Assembly: GCA_012932865.1 (NCBI GenBank) | Contig: SAXG01000012.1 | Span: forward strand, 1 to 64,000 | Direction of reading: 5' to 3' | Source: Amylostereum areolatum | Lineage: Eukaryota > Basidiomycota > Agaricomycetes > Russulales > Stereaceae | DNA: 64,000 bases | Part shown: positions 47,820 through 59,120 of the stretch, in pieces | Layout of the letters: the number at the start of each line of letters is the position of its first letter | Position numbering within the stretch: position 1 is the stretch's first letter | Notes under the pieces: model-generated | The model's input: only the letters and a program-made list of their open reading frames with translations | Databases searched by the model: none | Told to the model about the DNA's origin: nothing | Translations under genes and position numbers: made by a program

Positions 47820-49181
47820 TTACTCTCTGTCATCAACCTTTTCCGGTGCTTGCCAAAGAACTTCTTCCTCGTCTTTAAGCTCGCCTCGATTACCAAGTGC
47901 TTCCAGGTCTACAGGGTGAGGGGGTGGCGTAGCGGCTTGCGCTGATTTCAGCCAGGTGTAATACCTGTTCGACTACGTGAATATGTGGATAGACAAAACA
48001 GAAAAAACCCAAACGTACATGGTCCCGGCAAGGATTGTGCCTATCGATACGACTCGGTTTCTAGGAGGCTGTATGAGAGCCGCATTAGAAGCTCGTGAAG
48101 AATGTGCTTACATTGTGAGGACATCCTGGAATAACCAGACGCCCAGGAGCGTTTGGAGGACAGAGCGAGCCGCCTGGGGAGAAGCCATAAGCGTTTGGGC
48201 GCAATGTACAAGTGGAAGAGGGGCGGCTTACGCTGGAGAACATGTGTGTAACGGGACTGGTCACCTTGATACTCAGGAGGCCAGCGACACAGAGCAAAAA
48301 CCCAAATACTCCTGTTACGATGCTGCCCCATATGAAGGTTGTCATGGTCCGCTCAGGATCAGAGATGAGTTCAAGGAGCTTAAAAGGTTCGCCTGTGATG
48401 AGGATGAATGGGGCCAAAAAACCTGCGGATCCGATGTTGGTCCAGTAGGCGAGTTGGATAGTGGAGTTGTTGCAATAAGGCAGGGAGGACTTGATGAGAA
48501 CGGCGTGAATGGATATGAAGACAGAGGAAAGGAGCCCATAAAAAAGTGACAAAAGTGACGGGGCGGAGGTCACTGGTAAGGTGCGCTCGGGTACAACACC
48601 GATGAAGAACCCGACCATGACGATCGACGCAGATATCACGACTTGGGCGGTCGGAGTCACTCGGGTCGATAGAGACGATATGGCGATTGTGAATGGCAGC
48701 ACCAGACCACGGGCAATCTAGGGGAGTGTGATATGAACTTGGAAGCAGGGATGATCGAGTGGCAACCGACCTGGAAGAAAGATGCCTCGACGTCACGTAG
48801 GCAAAGCATGTTGAAGACGAGGCCGATAATGTTGATCAGGACGACAGGCGTAAGTTTCTTGGCGGTAAGGAGCTCCATTCGGGGGATCTCAATCTTCGGG
48901 GAGGCGAGGGCAGAGATGTGCAACAAGGCGACCGCCATGATGAGCTGCACGAACAAGAAGAGAAGGGGGAGGGTGGGGGAGGAGTTGAGAACGGCCTTGT
49001 TCCTGTGGGGGACGTGAAGCGACGGTAGGACGGGCGAGCTGTACAACGTACACAAAGACCATCTGGGTAGGAAATTAGAGATCTACCCTCCTTCACGAGA
49101 GAAGGGACGTACCACAAGAGCAGCGCCCATGTAGAACGCGACGACGGCAGCTACGCGGAGGGGAGACGGCTTGGATTCCAT
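47820..49181 (-). CDS. nucleotide-sugar transporter, GDP-fucose transporter type (TPT/SLC35C)
   Basis: The start MESKPSPLRVAAVVAFYMGA (49181) is followed, across two small introns, by MVFVNKAVLNSSPTLPLLFL, with the conserved NKAVL of the family. Hydrophobic helices run FVQLIMAVALLHI, KKLTPVVLINIIGLVFNMLC, LPFTIAISSL, VVISASIVMVGFFIGVVPE, TTFIWGSIVTGVFGFLLCVA. They are followed by SIKVTSPVTHMFSS, NRVVSIGTILAGTMYYTWLK and a cytosolic acidic tail ending APEKVDDRE. The exchanger moves a GDP-sugar into the Golgi. GDP-fucose specificity is inferred from the overall pattern and from the fucosyltransferase-like gene 7 kb away. The exon around 48200-48120 contains at least one frame shift. Confidence 0.8.
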
Positions 49182-51004
49182 CTTGGACAGGAGTGCTCAA
49201 TGCAGAGGACAGGGTGGGGAAAGAAGAGGAGGAGGAAGTGAGATCGCGAGGGGAGGACTTAAGGGGGGGGTCCATGGGAAAGGATCTGAGCGCTGTGTAA
49301 GTTTCATGGGCTTGGAGACGCCGCACGTTGAGCGGAAAGGGTGCATCGAGGCAGGTCTGTCCTTCGCCGCCGTGACGAAAGGTTGGAGACCATCATCATC
49401 ATCTCGCGGATCTCCTACACCAACCAGCAGTTGCCTCAGTCAGAATCAATCTATGATGGCCAGGTGGGGTGAGTCAATGGCGTGACCGGAGGTTCACGCT
49501 GGCTTCACGTCAGCTGAATCTAAACCCCTGATTCGTAGTTCCCTCCCGCTTTTCTCAGGTAAGCCAATTCCACGCACAAGTCAGTCGGTGTTAGACAAGC
49601 TGGTCCGTCGGTCAAGCCCATTTCACTGGCATTTGTAAGAAGTGGAAAGAACGGAGACCCGCGCGATGAGTCTGAAGTCGATTTTATGTAAGCAATGTCA
49701 ATTTTCGTCGTCGCGCGGTGTCGTTCTTGTTTCCTCTCACCACCTCCACCGCTCAACGTCAACTCCCTCCACCTGGCCACAGCATCTCATCTACCACTGG
49801 AGACCCCGGTATAGCTGATTTCGAGACCGGAATCACATATCGGAATCTCCTCAAAGAGTGGGCTTTGACCACCCCACCCTTTCCCCTTCGCTCACATCAA
49901 TGTCGAGGTCTCCAGCCCGCTCTCTCATGAGCATGAGTAGCATTGAGACAACAGCCTGGGTGCGTGTTAGTATCTCTCACTTCCTGCTCGTCTGTCTCAC
50001 CACGCCACTCATGCATAGGCCCTACTAGTACCCCTGGGGATCTCTTGTTGCCGAGGGCTCTTTCGCACTTATGGGCTTTGCTCTCGGTCTTTCCTCGTGT
50101 TCTTGGTCTCTACTCGCGGTCTCGGTCTTTGCTTGCAGTCTTGGCCTGTGGTTGTCGTCTCGCTCCTCGCTCTCGGTCCCCCTGGGTCTCTGGTTTTTGC
50201 TCGCTGGCACTTGCTAGGTTATCTCAATCCCGTTTTGCTGGCATGCCAGGTAACACACTCTAATTCATTTTTCATTCCTCCTTTTGGACCCGTAGACATC
50301 CTGTAACACCCCCCATGTACTTTGTATGGTAGTTCTCGGAATCCTTTAATACAAAGAGAGACGCGGTGGAGCGCTGCGTCACGTCACGACACAAACCGCG
50401 AGACAAGTGAGCTTTCTGATTGGTTGTGGGACAACAGCCACGTCATCGTAACGCGACGCGTGACAAGTCGCGTTGACAAATGCACGTGGCTGCTTGCGTC
50501 ATCCTAGGCTTGCGCGTCGGCCGGGTCGCCGCGTCGCTCTTCGTCTTGACCTCCACCACGTACTTGGCCACCGTCATACCTTCCCACTCTCTATGGCACC
50601 TCTACGCACCGCCGTTAGCGTCAAAGTAGCCTCCATGGCACAGCCCTACTTATACCTTTTACTTTGTATATCAGAAAACAAATTCAAATCAATTTTCCTC
50701 CAAAGCAATGTTTGTGCAGCAACATGGACGTGTTTTGTCGCTTCGGTCACGATGACCGCGTCGCTCCCACCCCCCCTGATTGGATTTATTTATATATCTA
50801 GAGATTTTTCGGGAAATTTCCTCGGTGCTCGGATGAGGCGTGGTGGTCCCGAGCTCGAGTGATGTACGACACGACCCGACCCGACACGACACAGTACAGC
50901 ACACCCTGTCATCTGCATCCAGTGCATCTCGGTGCGTTCATCTGGATCATGTGCGCATTTTCTTTCTCTCTTGCGAGACGAACTGACATGTACTATTTGT
51001 GCAG
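49182..51004. other. gene-poor region with pyrimidine-rich and CCGACACGA-type simple sequence
   Basis: A transporter promoter is presumably near 49200. At 50070-50200 one strand is a T/C/G-rich imperfect repeat (variants of CTCGGTCT and CTCGCTCT). At 50870-50895 a run of CGACACGA/CCCGA variants occurs. No convincing coding sequence is seen apart from isolated frames such as 49700-49928, which I cannot link to any family. Confidence 0.4.
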
Positions 51005-51662
51005 AAGAATCTATGCGAGTTGGGGGTGACATTGGCTGGCCATTGGGACGGTGCACCGAGCAGGAACGCAGGTCCACTGATTCCGTCCAAGATGCAGCCC
51101 CCAGAAACAGTGCCCATTCAACCTCCTCGCAAGCGAACGAGAACACGGCCGTCCAGGTATGACTGACCTTAACAAACTGATCAATGTCCTTGCTTACTAT
51201 ATTGTTGTCTACAGCTTTCCTCGGCTGACGCCATTGGCCACCGCCGGTCTTGAGTGCGAGCACAACGACATCCTCAGGATCCTGAAGGTCCGCAACAGCA
51301 TTGTATTGTGTCGTCCACGTCCGAATCAACGACAGGTGACACGATAATGCAAGAACCCAACCAACCAGCAAGCCTCGAACGGAGCTTTCATAGATGGTAC
51401 GTGCATACAGTATCAATCAATGTGATAGTAAAGGCTTTACTGATCCTTTTGTTATCCATATCACAGGTGATATGTCCTCATCGACATTGCATATTCGCAG
51501 GCCTACTCGGCCCTCGGCGACTTGCTTCCTACGCCCCCAAGGACTCCAGCTCTGAACCCTCAAGGAACAGAACAACCCACTCTGCTATCGAAATGGCAGA
51601 TTGCCAAGAGAGCCCGACACGAGCGAGAGCATTTGGGACCGTCACAAACCCCTCTACTGTAG
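51005..51662 (+). CDS. conserved fungal protein of unknown function, 5' part not found
   Basis: Three exons follow good acceptors: 51005..51156 (KNLCELGVTLAGHWDGAPSR, KMQPPETVPIQPPRKRTRTR, a basic NLS-like end), 51215..51335, and 51501..51662 (QAYSALGDLLPTPPRTPALN, PQGTEQPTLLSKWQIAKRAR, stop after GPSQTPLL). The composition and clean exon borders look like real coding sequence, and the last exon has the feel of a conserved C terminus. No start codon or upstream exon is visible in the simple-sequence DNA to the left, so it may be truncated, frameshifted upstream, or a gene fragment left by rearrangement. I do not recognise the family. Confidence 0.5.
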
Positions 51663-51922
51663 GCGGCTGTAGTTTGGCAACTCGCAACCGGTGTCACATG
51701 ACCGTGGGAGCGGGTAGAGGAGGGCAACCCGGCCTCGGGGACGGGGGACATCCACTTTAGGCAACGCAACCTCTTGTGAGTGAGCTCTCCCAAAGGGCCA
51801 AAGCTGTCCTATGTAGCGTCGAGTGATCATCCTCACGCTTTGGCCCATTACACTGTACACGAATCTGTATATGAATACAAGGTTTTGTGCACACTGACCA
51901 CCTTATTTGTCACTGAGTGCTG

Positions 51923-51930
51923 ATTAGCTC
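51923..51930. repeat. target-site duplication, left copy
   Basis: ATTAGCTC, identical to 52435-52442 on the other side of the MITE. Perfect identity suggests a recent insertion. Confidence 0.9.
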
Positions 51931-52434
51931 AGGACCCCTGAAATTCCCTATAAATGATTCATCTCGGACCACCGAAAATTTGGGCCTTATGGGAACCTAT
52001 GTATGGTACTCTCCACCGAAAATGGGCCCCGTAGGGCCGACATGTTGGAGCTAAGAACCACTGAAAAGGAACCCGCCCGTCCGAAGTCCCATCTTCACCA
52101 CCGAAAATGGTAAGCATCTGAACACGCCGAGGATCTGTCAGTTCCAATCACAAGTATTTTGCATATTTTGCTTCCCATGGGTCTATGGAAGCAAACTAGG
52201 CATGTTATAGCAAGCTTGTGCATAAAATGAGAGTTCTGCTCTGGAAACCTCGACGCCGAAGGCGTGGGAAATTAGACTATTTTTAGATATGTATAGTCTA
52301 AGAACCACTGAAAACGGCTGACTTGAAAAAATCTATCATGTAAATCACCGAAAATGGCCCAAATTCTGTCCCAGCGCACCACCGAAAACAGGTCACCCTG
52401 GGATGAATGCTCTATAGGGAATTTCAGGGGTCCT
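51931..52434. mobile_element. 504-bp non-autonomous hAT-like MITE with perfect 22-bp TIRs
   Basis: The left end 51931-51952 (begins AGGACCCCTGAAATTC) and the right end 52413-52434 are exact inverted complements over 22 bp. Similarity continues less perfectly inward for about 25 bp (ATTCATC in both). It is flanked by an exact 8-bp duplication, ATTAGCTC, at 51923-51930 and 52435-52442. The element has no transposase frame. Inside, a motif of the form CCACYGAAAA occurs seven times, six of them in pairs or near the ends, like transposase-binding subterminal repeats. The 8-bp duplication fits hAT or P-type transposases. The TIR sequence is not one I know. Confidence 0.93.
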
Positions 52435-52442
52435 ATTAGCTC

Positions 52443-55400
52443 ATGAGGCTGGCAGCGCTGCGGCGGTTTGTAGAAAACAAAATACAATATGAGCGAACCT
52501 CATGTCGATTTCGTACTTGGTGCCGCTGGTGACGTATTCTTGAGGGTTTTTGACCTTTTTTTTGCGAAAATTAAGCATGGGTAAGCGGAAAGCAACTCAG
52601 CCTCGGGGACAGGAGACAACCCGCAAATTAGGCAACCGCAACCGACCCCCGGGGACAGGGGACGTTGCCTAACGTCGGCCGCGTACAGTAGGCATCCCGG
52701 CTACAGTTTCCCTACTATCGGACTGCGAGTTGAATCTTCTACACTTCATGCTTAGTACTTAGTTATGCTTATTTGTTGCTTATTTGAATACAATCACCAC
52801 AGCCTTGCTACTTGAATGAGTGCAATGCACGGGTCTATGCTAGTGATATATATATTACGATGCTTTGTTTGCTTCCACATTGGGATGATAAGATTGCGAT
52901 AAGCATGATTTGAGCCAGCATCCCGCCGATTGCTCCTTGACGAGCTTAGTAAGATAATTGGATTGAATCCGAAGGAACTCAGCTTCCGACCCAAGGGAGC
53001 CCGTTGAGTCTGATATCAGCATGACATTTTTGGATTCCATCCGGTGTCACGCTAGCATCACACTCAGGGGCATGATATCGGAATGAAGCTGAAGGATCTG
53101 CTGGTGGTGTATTCAGTTCCCGTGCCGAGTTACCCGTTATCCTATTTAGGACTTATCGGTTATCCAAGGGTTATCCCGGCCTTTCGACTCGACAACGAGT
53201 CTTGCAACCTTCTGACGTCGTCGGCATCATGTTCCATCCAGTCTTCGCCCCGTTCAAACGTTCACCATCGACAGCTGTTCGGAACGTTGTCCGTATACTT
53301 TCTCATCGCCTCCAATACGTATAAGCTATCCCCGCATACAAGGTGATATGCGGCGCCGTTTTGTATCAGACCTCGAATCAAGCTAGCAGCACCACTCCAA
53401 CGCCCTACAGTATCCTCGAGACATATTTGGATCACCTGCCGGGTACGTTTTACATCTTACTTCTACTTGCGCCGGAGAGCCACCCACACTCCTGCTCACA
53501 AATATATCCCTACCCCGCTTCTATCCCCGCGAAGTTCTGTCCAGTTCAGTCATAATAGAACGCACGGAAACTCAGTTTCCTTCACGTCGCCGAGTTCCAA
53601 GCTTTCGGTTCCTCTAATGGCGTCTTCACCCTGTGGTTCATCGCAGTATGTAGGAAGACTGTCACGTCCAAGCGCGGGGCGGCGGACAACCTGCCAGGTA
53701 TACTGGCCTGAACCAAATAAAGCTTTCTCTGGACAGAAACCGCCTTGACGTTTCGGCCCTCCTGGAGAGCACTCGTCTTCCCGGAATCATATCCTCCGTC
53801 AGTGCGGCAGTGCGACAGATCGAAGGGATACGGGGGAATGGAATAGGTCGAATCTCCACTTCTTTCGCTGCAGGGTTCCCATTCTACTCCGTTATCTTCC
53901 TAGACAACGAATTGACTTCGCTAAGAACACAGTCTGACGAGGAGTCGCTCGCAAGCTACCCTTTTTCACAGGCAACGTCATTTGCTTCTGTCATGATTAT
54001 CATGAGTTTCTTCTGAGTCTCCTTGAACAAAGTTCCGACGGCCTGGCTTGCTTTTCGTCCTGACTTACTGTTGTTCTTTGTTCGACATGTCTTACCAGCT
54101 CTCAATCAGATTCAACATTTGATGCCTTCCTAGCCATACACATCTGTCCAGACCGTCCGTTCCGTAGGGCCATATTCACAAGTGACCCGGAAGCTCGTCG
54201 AAAACAAAATTTTCTGTCTCGTCTCAACCCCGATGTCGGTATCATGGCCCAAGACAGAAGGCGTTTATCGCGAAGTGTCCACCCCATCCATTATGCTCCG
54301 GAGGGGCTCTCTGCTAATGCTTTGTTTAGCGTAACTCTGCTTTTGTCTTAAACACAGTCCCAGATTATAGCATCACCTTCCCCGGACCCCTATGTTTTAT
54401 GTGGCGAAAGGCTGTGAACCCAAACAAGTACGTCTGTTATACAATCCAATCACGCCACACGATCGTACAAGGACAAAGGTCTGTGTCTAACTCCCTATTA
54501 GTTGGACCTGTAGCCTTGCTTACTCCGACTTGGTCCCCTTCAGTCGTCACACTTGCGTCTACGGAGGCGCTCTCCGGCTGCTCTGCTTAGCAGAAGAGGC
54601 TCTGACCGACGACGTATGACCCGATTGTATAGCATTTTGTGTTCGGTCGATATATGTTGATTTATGTAACGGCCATCGACATCCTCAACATCTTATCATT
54701 TTCATAAGGAGACCTCCAGGTCCCCTTGGTGGAGCACGGACGGTGAGTTCCTATGACCATATCTCTGGCACTTGGCAACCTGAGGACCGTTCCTTCCTAG
54801 ATCAACTTCTAACCCTCACCCATGTGGAATCGACGGACCTGCGACCCTCGGCTATAGTCCTTTAACGGTACTACTGCCATTTGCACCTCGTTACAATCGA
54901 CACAACTCACATGATTTTCTTGTCAAGTCTTCGCATGGGGTTCCGCGAGCGTCGTTGTACGTATGTAGGTGCCGGAATACATCATTCGTTCAAATGCCTA
55001 CGGACGACCGTGTTCATTTCCGTGTCCTCCTTCCCTACGGCGTCTTCCTTCCCAACATCTCGTCCAAGTCGCCCGCGCCACGAGAAGCCTTTTGATTTTG
55101 TTTGATGTTTGGGAAGCTCCCATCGCTGGTCGTTGCCAACGAGCACTTGACTTCTTCGTCGGCGGGCCCGTCATACGGCCGCCGTAGCGTCAAATAAAGG
55201 ATCCTGAGGTATGAGGGTTGACGCATATCTACCTTGAATTCTGCTACCGGAGACTAGCCGTGGCTGGAGAGGTGAAGACGCGATGGCAAAGTACTTCGAC
55301 CTTCCCTGACGATTTCATAAACAGGAGTCGGCGATAATAGACAAAGTCATATTGAAGGTGGCAACCTTGAACCTTCCGCTTGTTTGCTCTCTGATGGACC

Positions 55401-56033
55401 GTATGTGCCAGTTGGAGTGTGAGTCAGGCCCGACTGACTTCTCAACCATGAATTTCACCATGAGGGATCCTGCATACCAGAAAGGCGGGTCACGACTCAC
55501 GACGATGGTCCAGGTTACAGTTGTTCAGTCTGTCTTTATCGTATCGTCTTGTCTTATGTCCGCTGGCCGCCAGCGCCGCAGTGGTTCACTCTATGAAGGA
55601 ATATGTCTTCCGAGAGCATTGACATGCTGCGACACTGAAGTCAGTTGACAGGCGACAGCGGAGACCTGATGCATTATCAGATACGGTTCTCTGAGCGCGC
55701 GGCTGGTTGATGTAGAGAGATGTGTATCCTATCTGCTCTTTTCAACACTTCACAGGCGTGATGATGTGGTAGTCTGACGCAGTGCCACCAGGAAAGAAAT
55801 ACTTACGGGAGGTCAGGAAGGGTCCGGAGGCCGATGCATCCATAAGGGGATGATTACGGTTACGGAGACAAAGCGCCTTGAAACCGACCCATTTCTGTCA
55901 GCTCATCCGTTCGTTCCTCGCCCACCCATCGCACGGCGCTCCCTGGCATGCGCCTTTCATTATATAGAGCCCCGACTTTCCCCTCCAATGGCCGGTCCCC
56001 GCCCTGACCTCCTTTCCTCTCACCGCGCTAGCG
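52443..56033. other. gene-poor region, possibly with an eroded gene at 53.1-55.7 kb
   Basis: No family is recognisable. Short stretches look protein-like, for example around 54100-54340 (AIHICPDRPFRRAIFTSDPE, SRLNPDVGIMAQDRRRLSRS) and 53760-53940. They are separated by stops in all frames with no clean intron borders. They could be fragments of a decayed gene such as a rapidly evolving F-box type protein, but that is only a guess. Confidence 0.35.
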
Positions 56034-57907
56034 ATGGAAGACTACAAGTCTCCGATATCGCCAGGTTTTCCCCGCGACTCGGAAGCCTCTGAAGGCCCAC
56101 TCCTCGGCGACTTCGTCGACTCTCCATCGGAACGTCAATTTCCCTTCAGACGTGGTCTCAAGACAAACCCTTGGAAGAGACGCAGGGATTTTGGTCGGCT
56201 CTTGCGCCGTGTTCTCCATCGCTTCCCTCATAGGTCTCGTCTTGTACACCTGGTCCGGCACATCCCTGCGCGCTCGCCCCACCGACAACGGCGCTCTATC
56301 AGACACTACTGTGGAGCCTTCACCGATACCGATCCTTGAAACTTTCAATAGAACGCGTGCTTTGCTTGGGCCGCCGGCTCAGAAGATTCGAGGTCCGTTG
56401 CCTCAAGACCATATTCATCCGCATGTACTGAACGCCTTGGCCAGACAACCTTCGACCCGATACAAAGTACATCACGTCATGGATATCGGCTGGATGGAGT
56501 GCGTCCAGATAATCTCTTCCCTAGAACGCTGTCTGACCGTCTATATTCAGCAAACGATGTTATGACCTGGGTGCGTACAGTCAGTCTCTTCACCCTTTTT
56601 TAGCTGACACCAACATCAGGGGAATCTCATCTATCTGGCCATTCTGACGCAACGCGTGCCCATCCTCGGGCAGTTCATCCCGTCTCATATCGGAGGCGAT
56701 GCTGGGACTATCCCTTTCAGCAAGGTGTTTGACATAGACCTGCTCAGTGAGAAGATTGGCATGCCTGTTCTTGAGTGGAGAGATGTCAAGGACCCCTTCA
56801 GCACGGAGGTCGAGGATATCGGATGCTGGAGCGTCTGGCAAGCTGTTCAAGCGCGCGAGCCAAATCCACGTCTCAATAACGCTCTGCAAGAAGAAGGCCT
56901 AGGTGAGTCCGGATCACCTCATTCCTTGATCAACTCTGACATCGTGCACAGATATTTCCTGGACAGCAGGGCCGTCATGGCTACAGAAATTTCCTGGCTA
57001 CGAGCACGATCCACACGCACACTTCTGGGACGTAGCAAAACTTGACGTTCAAGAACTATCGCGATGAGAACTTGAAAACGCCTCAGGCTTCTCAAGCCCA
57101 CCAGGCTGTTCTGGAGCCTGACGAACATTTGGCGTGCTTCGACTACCTGTACTACGTGTGCGCCACTGCTGTAAGTCGAACCACTGATCTTCTGTCGGCA
57201 GACCTCATGTCTCTTTCTGTTAGTCCTTCGAGTACGAACAGGAGATCAGCCCGGCCTGGCGGTTTGTTGTTACACATTTCCGTTGGACGTCGCGTTTGCA
57301 AGGTATAGCGAACGAATATCTCAAGCGTATGATGAATGTTCCCGAATCTGATTCCGTTCCACCGGTATGTGTCGCTCGCATTCCTTATGATGTTGCTTAT
57401 CAAATTCTGACTTATCTTTCGCCATTAGTACATCGCTATCCATGCTCGCAGGCAAGACTTCGGTGTGTACTGCAATGACCGTCCCAAAGAAGAATGCTTT
57501 ACGTCTTTCGACGTCTACACCCGTCGTGTCGCCGAGATACAACAGGAAGTCAAGGAACGCCTCGGGGTTGAACCCCACCACGTTGTTATGCTCTCGGATG
57601 AAAAGGACCCAGCGTGGTGGGACACTGTCCGCGGAATGGGCTGGTACAGTCCCGATCACGACGCCGAACAGACTGTGGACAAGTACGGGAAATGGTATGT
57701 TCGCTGCTGCCAGCGACACGTCCAGTTCTCATTCCTCTTCCCAGGTATACACTTCTTATCGACGCCGTCATTCAGTCTTCAGGGGTTGGCTTCCTGGGTA
57801 CAGACCATTCGACGATGTCAGTCCTAGCGGGACGCCGTGTTGAAGACTGGCAGAATGGTGTGTCCCATATGGTCAAGTGGGGTACGCCAGACGCGGATGC
57901 CCACTGA
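56034..57907 (+). CDS. O-fucosyltransferase-like type II membrane protein, frameshifted
   Basis: The start MEDYKSPISPGFPRDSEASE is followed by a basic stretch and a membrane anchor (ILVGSCAVFSIASLIGLVLY), giving a Golgi type II topology. Lumenal exons carry NLIYLAILTQRVPILGQFIP, SHIGGDAGTIPFSKVFDIDL, DEHLACFDYLYYVCA and RFVVTHFRWTSRLQGIANEY. The donor-binding YIAIHARRQDF (fungal HxRxxD-like motif of the O-fucosyltransferase fold), the segment VVMLSDEKDPAWWDTVRGM and GFLGTDHSTMSVLAGRRVED complete the fold. The end is KWGTPDADAH. It likely transfers a sugar from a GDP-sugar inside the Golgi, and the acceptor is unknown. Extra bases near 56186, 56465 and 56500 disturb the frame without harming the sense. 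Confidence 0.78.
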
Positions 57908-59120
57908 GTCCAACGCTATCATCGGATTTCTTCTCAGGGATCTCTGGTTTCTGGTCATATGTTCGCATCATCGTAGATTTGGGACTTGTCATTCCGCGGA
58001 CATACACTGCATGTAAACACAGACTGTATGTACAACAGCGCATTTGTATGCATCGATTTGGACTCACGCGTGGCACCAACCCTTTCCACAGGGTGCATTT
58101 GTCGTCCTTAGACCGCATGCGGGTGTATTTTCCCCACCTTGCCCCGTGTACTACCCGTTGGGCGTTGGGCGTTGGGCGTCCCAAGGGACTGACCGTAATA
58201 AATGCGTTACAACGTCATCCCGGAGATTCGCCGTTTTGGCGCGTCCTATCGATTTTGAAGACGCCCTGTGGCGTCACATCGAACGCCATAGATATGTGTG
58301 GACAGAAGCTCTGGCATGTGGCGCAGAAACGCGCGCATAGGGAGTCAGAATTGCTATGTTTCTATTTTCTACAGATCCATGCTTGAGCCTACGCAGCAGG
58401 TGGTGGCTCCAGCGGCGACCGTACCGGAACACGGAAGGGTGTAGATCGGGGACGCAACCTGCTCACCTTCCTTGCGGTCCACCGGTACCTCTTCACGGCC
58501 TCCGAAGTCGTCCACAGCAGCCGGAGGATCCATCGGCATGAGGCGAAGAAGGTACACGATTCGCCGCTCCCTTAAGTTCGTAAGGAGGGTGAGGCTTCTC
58601 GCCGAGATCTCGTTATTCGAGAAGAACTGCCGTCGAGGCCCCAGGGCTAAGGCCGGCGAGTTCGGTCAGAAGGTTGTGAAAGCTAGGGAAAGCTGGGCGT
58701 TGAGGCATGTGGCAAGGATACAGAAGGATCACGATTCCGCCCAGACAAGAGCCGCGTAAACCCTACGAAGTGTATTGAAGGACTTTGGGAGGCGAGGATG
58801 GGGCGCTGCTATTGACAATGCTGGGTAGATGCAAACTAAAGTGTGGTAAGTTATATTTATACGTCTGTGCTTATGGAGGTCTGCTCCCGCTGACAATGAG
58901 CAAAAAATATTCAGCGTCAGTTGGGCCGAGAGTCATTCGACAGGGAGAGGCAATAGGGAGATACTATCGGAATCAGAATGTCAGCTTCTGTGGGCAGTTC
59001 GACGAGGAAACCGTATCATACCGCCTTGCAACGCAGAAGGGCGTCACTAACGGACAGTTTCACTGAAACCCCTAACCGTCTCTATGTCAGTCGGCTTGAA
59101 TTCTCTCCCCCACTAGCTCC
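57908..59120. other. intergenic, no gene recognised
   Basis: Frames at 58044-58340 and 58472-58759 are basic and Arg-rich with no introns or family signal, so I leave them out. A small 7-bp triplication (TTGGGCG) occurs at 58158-58178. Confidence 0.4.

Larger units (their letters stand above)
51731..52679. repeat. dispersed GGGGACRGGRGAC / TTAGGCAAC repeat copies flanking the MITE
   Basis: A motif with CTCGGGGACGGGGGACA then TTAGGCAACG occurs at about 51731-51768. Related copies lie at about 52601-52637 and 52638-52679, the last with the inverted GTTGCCTAA. TTAGGCAACG at 51758 and CGTTGCCTAA at 52670 form a 10-bp inverted pair that encloses the MITE. It may be the remnant of an older element into which the MITE inserted. 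Confidence 0.45.

Noticed and set aside
50070..50200. Membrane protein encoded by the pyrimidine-rich stretch
   Set aside because: The hydrophobic translation is a by-product of repeated CTCGGTCT-like sequence. No start or splice context.
50790..51416. Minus-strand open frame of 208 codons
   Set aside because: It is antisense to the better supported conserved exons at 51005-51335 and partly encoded by the CCGACACGA simple repeat.
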